Assembly (NCBI RefSeq): GCF_900115775.1
Contig: NZ_FOXS01000001.1
Span: 186,001 to 250,000 of the forward strand
DNA: 64,000 bases
Source of the DNA: Hymenobacter arizonensis
GTDB lineage: Bacteria > Bacteroidota > Bacteroidia > Cytophagales > Hymenobacteraceae
Direction of reading: 5' to 3'
This document shows, piece by piece, positions 59,991 through 64,000 of this stretch. The notes beneath the pieces were generated by a model that saw only the letters and a program-made list of their open reading frames with translations, was not told where the DNA came from and made no database searches. Position 1 is the first letter of the stretch. The number at the start of each line of letters is the position of its first letter. The position numbers and the translations under genes were made by a program.

Positions 59991-61628
59991 ATGCCAGAGA
60001 TTGTTTCCTCTCCAGCGAGCACGGGTACTCCCATTGCTTCCGGAGCCAAGCCCGAAGCCCCACTGTCCAAACCCTCGCTTTTCGGGTCTATTGGCCAGGA
60101 TGCGCCGGCGGGACTTGTGGTCTTTTTGGTGGCCCTGCCCCTGTGTTTGGGTATTTCGCTCGCGTCGGGTGCTCCCCTGTTGGCGGGGGTGGTGGCCGGC
60201 ATTGTGGGCGGCGTGCTGGTGAGCTGGCTCAGCGGCTCGGCCGTGAGCGTGACCGGGCCAGCGGCGGGTCTTACTACCATCGTGTTGTCGGCCATATCCA
60301 CGCTGGGGTCTTGGCCGGCCGTGCTCACGGCCACGGCCATTGCGGGTGTCTTTCAGATAATTATGGGGCTGGGCCGCGGCGGCATCATTGCCTTGTATTT
60401 CCCGGCGGCAGTTATCAGGGGCATGTTGGCTGCTATTGGCATTATCCTGATTTTAAAGCAGATTCCTCACTTCCTCGGGGCCGATACGGACTACTTCGAG
60501 GATATGAACTTTTCCCAGATTGACGGCTACAATTCGTTCTCAGCCATCATGGCGGCCCTAAAAGGCTTGAGCTTGGGCTCGGTGATTGTGGGCTTTGTAG
60601 CATTGGGCCTGATGCTGCTGTGGGACCGTCCGGCGATACGGCGTCAGCCGTGGGCCCGCTTGGTGCCGGGAGCACTGGTAGCGGTGCTGGCGGCGGTGGC
60701 TATCAATCAGCTATTTAAGGTCGTTGTTCCGGGCCTGCAGGTTCGGCCCGAGCACTTGGTCACGTTGCCGGTGGTGTCGTCGCTGCAACAGCTCATTGGC
60801 GAAATCGCATTCCCGGACTTTAGCGCCTTAAGAAGGCCGGCTACTTACGGGGTTGCGCTGACTATTGCCCTCGTGGCTTCGCTCGAAACGCTGCTGAGCG
60901 TGGAGGCCGTCGACAACCTCGACCCCCACAAGCGCCACACACCCACCAACCGTGAGCTCATGGCCCAGGGCGGCGGCAACCTGGTCAGCGGCTTGCTGGG
61001 GGGCCTGCCCGTGACTGCCGTTATTGTGCGTTCCTCGGCCAACATCAGCGCCGGCGGCCAAACCCGGATGTCGTCTTTCATCCACGGCTTGTTGCTGTTA
61101 GTAAGCCTGCTGTTTTTGGGTTCGGTTCTGAACCTGATTCCATTGTCGGCCCTGGCGGCGGTGCTGCTGCTAGTGGGCTACAAGCTCACCAAACCGGCGC
61201 TGTACCGCAAGCAGTGGCAGCTGGGCCGCGAGCAGTTTATTCCCTTCATCATCACCATTGTAGCGGTGTTGTTTACGGACTTGCTCAAGGGCGTTACCAT
61301 TGGCCTGGTGTTGGGCTTCTTCTTCATCCTGCGCGATAATTCTAAAGCCGGTTCTTACCTGAGACAAGACCCTGCAGACGACAAAGTAGACCCCGACCTG
61401 CTGCACCTGCGCTTGCCCGAGCACGTTTCCTTTCTCAACAAGGCCAGCATCGTAACTACCCTCGAACAATTACCCGAAGGCAGTCGGGTAATCCTGGACG
61501 GTACCCGTTCGCACGTCATCGACAACGACGTGCTGGAAGCGCTCGAAGCGTTCCGGCAGGCGGCCCCGGCCCGGGGAATCGATTTGGAAATGCGCGGTAT
61601 CCGCCAAGTTGACTTGGCCGTACACTAA
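59991..61628 (+). CDS. SulP family anion transporter (bicarbonate candidate)
   Basis: A 545-residue membrane protein with about 12 helices. GLVVFLVALPLCLGISLASGAPL and SVTGPAAGLTTIVLSAI are SulP/SLC26 hallmarks. The helical part ends near residue 450, and a short C-terminal STAS-like domain follows (VSFLNKASIVTTLEQL; RVILDGTRSHVIDNDV). ATG 59991 is used, the frame start at 59922 being less likely. Its neighbour is a beta-carbonic anhydrase gene, and SulP-carbonic anhydrase pairs are well known, so bicarbonate uptake is a reasonable inference. Confidence 0.9.
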   Translation: MPEIVSSPASTGTPIASGAKPEAPLSKPSLFGSIGQDAPAGLVVFLVALPLCLGISLASGAPLLAGVVAGIVGGVLVSWLSGSAVSVTGPAAGLTTIVLSAISTLGSWPAVLTATAIAGVFQIIMGLGRGGIIALYFPAAVIRGMLAAIGIILILKQIPHFLGADTDYFEDMNFSQIDGYNSFSAIMAALKGLSLGSVIVGFVALGLMLLWDRPAIRRQPWARLVPGALVAVLAAVAINQLFKVVVPGLQVRPEHLVTLPVVSSLQQLIGEIAFPDFSALRRPATYGVALTIALVASLETLLSVEAVDNLDPHKRHTPTNRELMAQGGGNLVSGLLGGLPVTAVIVRSSANISAGGQTRMSSFIHGLLLLVSLLFLGSVLNLIPLSALAAVLLLVGYKLTKPALYRKQWQLGREQFIPFIITIVAVLFTDLLKGVTIGLVLGFFFILRDNSKAGSYLRQDPADDKVDPDLLHLRLPEHVSFLNKASIVTTLEQLPEGSRVILDGTRSHVIDNDVLEALEAFRQAAPARGIDLEMRGIRQVDLAVH

Positions 61629-61649
61629 GTTGTAAAGAAGATTTTTTTC

Positions 61650-61680
61650 GGGCTAAGCGGCTTTCCCGGCCGCTTAGCCC
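61650..61680. terminator. Hairpin between SulP and carbonic anhydrase genes
   Basis: GGGCTAAGCGGC (61650-61661) pairs exactly with GCCGCTTAGCCC (61669-61680), with a 7-base loop. A T-run precedes rather than follows the stem, so it is not a canonical terminator; it could reduce read-through or protect mRNA ends. Confidence 0.55.
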
Positions 61681-61720
61681 ACGCATAATTACCTAGTATC
61701 CATTACCTAAATTCCCAAGC

Positions 61721-62491
61721 ATGTCCGGTATTCAGTCGATTCTCGAAAACAACCGCCAGTGGGTGGCTTCCAAAAACGCCGACGACCCCAAGTTCTTCCA
61801 AAGCCTGGCCGATGGTCAGACACCGCGGTACTTGTTCATTGGCTGCTCCGATTCGCGAGTGCCCGCCTCGGGCATCACCGGCACCGGCCCCGGCGAGATG
61901 TTCGTGACCCGCAACATTGCCAACCTGGTGGTGCACTCGGATATGAACCTGCTATCGGTGCTCCAATACGCCGTTGAAGTACTGGGCGTGAAGGATATTT
62001 TGGTGGTGGGCCACTACGGCTGTGGCGGTGTTGCTGCCGCCGCTGCCAACAAGCAGTACGGCCTGATTGATAACTGGCTGGTAAACATCCGCGACGTGGT
62101 GCGTCTGCACGAAGACGAACTGTCGGACATTGACGACGAAAAGCAGCGCCTGCGCCGTCTGGTTGAGCTGAACGTGATGGAGCAGGTGCGCAACCTGGCC
62201 AAAACCAACATCATTCAGAACGCCATGCGCGCTGAAAACCCGCCCCGCCTCCACGGCTTGGTTTACGACATTGCCGACGGCGTGCTCAAAGACCTACACG
62301 TGGACAGTGAAAACGTAATGCGGGAGATGAAGCATATCTACGGCACCAAAGTCCACCAGGAGGAGGAGGCCTCTGATGAGGAAACGGATACGCCCGAGCC
62401 TCCCACTGCCAAAGAAGACTCCAGTACTTACGAAGGCCCCAAGCACGACCCGGCAAATGAAACTGCTGAGAACGTGAGCAAATCCAGATAA
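61721..62491 (+). CDS. Beta-class carbonic anhydrase
   Basis: A 256-residue enzyme. The zinc ligands are visible: Cys42 and Asp44 (GCSDSRVPASG), and His98 with Cys101 (VGHYGCGGV). It is longer than usual: after about residue 210 there is an acidic, Glu/Asp/Thr/Pro-rich tail (EEEASDEETDTPEPPTAKED) that looks disordered. The gene follows the SulP gene by 92 bases and probably supplies or consumes the bicarbonate moved by it. Confidence 0.94.
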   Translation: MSGIQSILENNRQWVASKNADDPKFFQSLADGQTPRYLFIGCSDSRVPASGITGTGPGEMFVTRNIANLVVHSDMNLLSVLQYAVEVLGVKDILVVGHYGCGGVAAAAANKQYGLIDNWLVNIRDVVRLHEDELSDIDDEKQRLRRLVELNVMEQVRNLAKTNIIQNAMRAENPPRLHGLVYDIADGVLKDLHVDSENVMREMKHIYGTKVHQEEEASDEETDTPEPPTAKEDSSTYEGPKHDPANETAENVSKSR

Positions 62492-62580
62492 GTCCAGGCT
62501 ACGTCAAGCGCCGCAAAGGCCGGCCTTCCGCACATAACTTGGGAGAAATACCATTGCTGCTGACGTAGGCTGTAAGCGTT

Positions 62581-62629
62581 AAATGAGAAAGGCCGGACGA
62601 CTGCAATAGTCGTCCGGCCTTTCTCATTT
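62581..62629. terminator. Strong bidirectional terminator
   Basis: Perfect 22-base arms (62581-62602 and 62608-62629) with a 5-base loop. The outer part of the stem is AAATGAGAAAGG/CCTTTCTCATTT, so a T-rich 3' side exists on both strands. It separates the convergent carbonic anhydrase and M1 peptidase genes. Confidence 0.85.
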
Positions 62630-62642
62630 AATTCACCAGTTG

Positions 62643-64000
62643 CTACTTGGCTGCTTCGATCTCGCTCACGGCTTTATCTACCGCTTGCTTGGTTTCGGCA
62701 GCGTTGGCACCGCTTTCTTTGGCTTTTGCCACGCCTTGCAGCAGGCCAATAACCGGCTTGTCGGCACCGTAGCTCTTATACTTCACGCCGAGGGTTTTCA
62801 AGCGCTCTACGCCTTCGGCCACGGCAGTTGCGTCGTTGATGCGGCCGAGCATGGCGGCCATGGGCTCCATCATGTTGAACTGGCCCTGGGGGCGGGCCGC
62901 GTCGAACTTGTCGCGGATGTAAGGCCATTGCTCCGCCGTGCCGCTGGTGGCGTACACTTGCGTCACGGCCTGAGTGAGGGCGCCGTGGCTGTCGTTCTCG
63001 TAGGTTTTGGCGCGGGCCAGGGCCTGGGCGGGCTCCACCGTGGCCAGGGCGCTCAGGGCAGCGCCCTGCACTTTATACGACTGGCTGTTGAGCTGCTGGC
63101 TGAAAAGCTTCGTGTCTTTCTTGTCCTTCAGCTTGGCGAGGGCCGCCAGCAGGGACGCTTGCACGGCGGACTCTTTTTCGCTGGCGGCCCGCTTGCGTAG
63201 TACCGGGGCAGCAGCTTTGGCCACGGCTTTGTCGTCGAGCTTCAGGCTCTCGGCGGCGGCAGCCCGCACGCTGTAAAACTTGTCGTTGAGGGCTGCCAGC
63301 AGCACACCGCGGGCGGCGGCATTGGTGGTTTGCTCTTTGGCCGCGGCCGCCAGGGCCTCTATACGGTCTACAAACAGGGGAGCCCGCTTGTATTGGGCCG
63401 CGAAGTCAGCCACGGGCTTGTTGTCGGTTTTCAGCCAGAGAGTCTTCTTGTTGGCGTCCACGTTCACCAGGTCGGGCTTGGCCGAGAGGGGCATGGTGAA
63501 GGTTTGGGTGGCTTCCGTCATTTCTACTTGCTGGCGCTGCACCTTATTGCCCACGTAGTAGTCGATGGCAAAGGGCAGGCGGAAGGGCTGGCCCGCCTGG
63601 GTTTGCTTCACGGTCACGGACTGCACTTTCTTGGTGGCATCCCAGGCGTAGTCAATGCTGACCACCGGGTGGCCCGGGGCGAAGTACCACTGGTTGTAGA
63701 ACCAGTTCAGGTCCTGGCCCGACACAGCTTCGAAAGCCAAGCGCATCTGGTGCGCCTCGCCGTTGCCGAAGGCGTTGTCCTTCAAATACTTTTGCAAGCC
63801 GGCGAAGAACACGTCATCGCCCAGGTAGGTGCGCAGCATGTCCACGATGGCGCCGCCCTTTTGGTAGCTCACCAGGTCGAATACTTCTTCCTGCTGCTCG
63901 TAGTGGAAGCGCACCAGCGGCTTGGTGGCGTCGCGCGGGCTGGCCAGGTAGCGGCGCAGGTAGCGGTAGTAGTGGGCATCGGCGGCATCGCGGCCGTACT
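62643..64000 (-). CDS. M1-family (gluzincin) peptidase with HEAT-like C-terminus, 5' partial
   Basis: The frame is open to the window edge, so the N-terminus, including the zinc motif, is missing. The visible part has the conserved post-catalytic M1 segment (EEVFDLVSYQKGGAIVDMLR; LNWFYNQWYFAPGHP). A beta-sandwich follows, then about 230 residues of helical repeats of HEAT type (ARGVLLAALNDKFYSVRAAA). The C-terminus ends in short Ala/Lys-rich helices. Typical members are exported aminopeptidases. Activity cannot be judged without the missing part. Confidence 0.88.
   Translation of the reverse strand, partial: YGRDAADAHYYRYLRRYLASPRDATKPLVRFHYEQQEEVFDLVSYQKGGAIVDMLRTYLGDDVFFAGLQKYLKDNAFGNGEAHQMRLAFEAVSGQDLNWFYNQWYFAPGHPVVSIDYAWDATKKVQSVTVKQTQAGQPFRLPFAIDYYVGNKVQRQQVEMTEATQTFTMPLSAKPDLVNVDANKKTLWLKTDNKPVADFAAQYKRAPLFVDRIEALAAAAKEQTTNAAARGVLLAALNDKFYSVRAAAAESLKLDDKAVAKAAAPVLRKRAASEKESAVQASLLAALAKLKDKKDTKLFSQQLNSQSYKVQGAALSALATVEPAQALARAKTYENDSHGALTQAVTQVYATSGTAEQWPYIRDKFDAARPQGQFNMMEPMAAMLGRINDATAVAEGVERLKTLGVKYKSYGADKPVIGLLQGVAKAKESGANAAETKQAVDKAVSEIEAAK

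Overview
The window comes from a GC-rich member of the Bacteroidota, most like Hymenobacter and related Cytophagales. The evidence is type IX secretion sorting domains and a PorP/SprF-like protein, Bacteroidetes-type promoters (TAnnTTTG, sometimes only a few bases from the ATG), the MoxR/DUF58/BatA/DUF4175/DUF4159 gene set, and many palindromic repeats starting GTCAT between genes. I see no rRNA, tRNA, transposase, phage gene or CRISPR array. All names rest on reading motifs by eye; no database search was run.

Layout. 1-4.0 kb: the 3' end of a secreted adhesin-like protein with a gliding-motility C-terminal domain, its PorP/SprF-like partner, an unknown lipoprotein and a methyltransferase. 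4.2-14.8 kb: an Uup-like ABC-F ATPase, two TesA-like GDSL esterases, a secreted deacetylase-like protein, a YbbA/YbbP-type ABC exporter divergent from the second esterase (the same arrangement as E. coli tesA-ybbA-ybbP), and glutamate racemase. 14.9-24.5 kb: a seven-gene minus-strand block (DUF4159, MoxR ATPase, DUF58, a secreted unknown, BatA-domain protein, DUF4175 protein and a membrane-anchored unknown). 24.7-35.5 kb: a small outer-membrane barrel protein, then three tandem tldD-pmbA pairs. Every TldD has a twin-arginine leader and no PmbA has any leader. 35.8-39.3 kb: a PAP2 phosphatase, a small DUF6799-like protein and an unusual NERD-like/coiled-coil/TM/WG-repeat protein.

39.6-48.8 kb holds an apparently complete reductive pyrimidine degradation pathway: PreT/PreA (dihydropyrimidine dehydrogenase), dihydropyrimidinase, beta-ureidopropionase, a class III aminotransferase for beta-alanine and a CoA-acylating semialdehyde dehydrogenase. 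A small AT-richer SUKH-like gene sits inside it and overlaps the dihydropyrimidinase gene by 8 bases. 49.6 kb holds a microbial rhodopsin with the Asn-Asp-Gln motif of light-driven sodium pumps. 50.7-57 kb: an NmrA-like protein, an XdhC maturation factor and a three-subunit molybdenum hydroxylase. 57.3-64 kb: a small membrane peptide, a two-component system, a SulP-type transporter next to a beta-carbonic anhydrase (bicarbonate handling), and the 3' part of an M1-type peptidase with a HEAT-like tail running off the window.

The points most worth a second look are the NDQ rhodopsin, in which both known cytoplasmic gate positions appear to be serine; the tandem TldD/PmbA modules with the same composite palindrome in each internal gap; the SUKH gene embedded in the pyrimidine operon; the NERD-like/WG fusion; and the variety of palindromic repeats placed in gaps inside operons.
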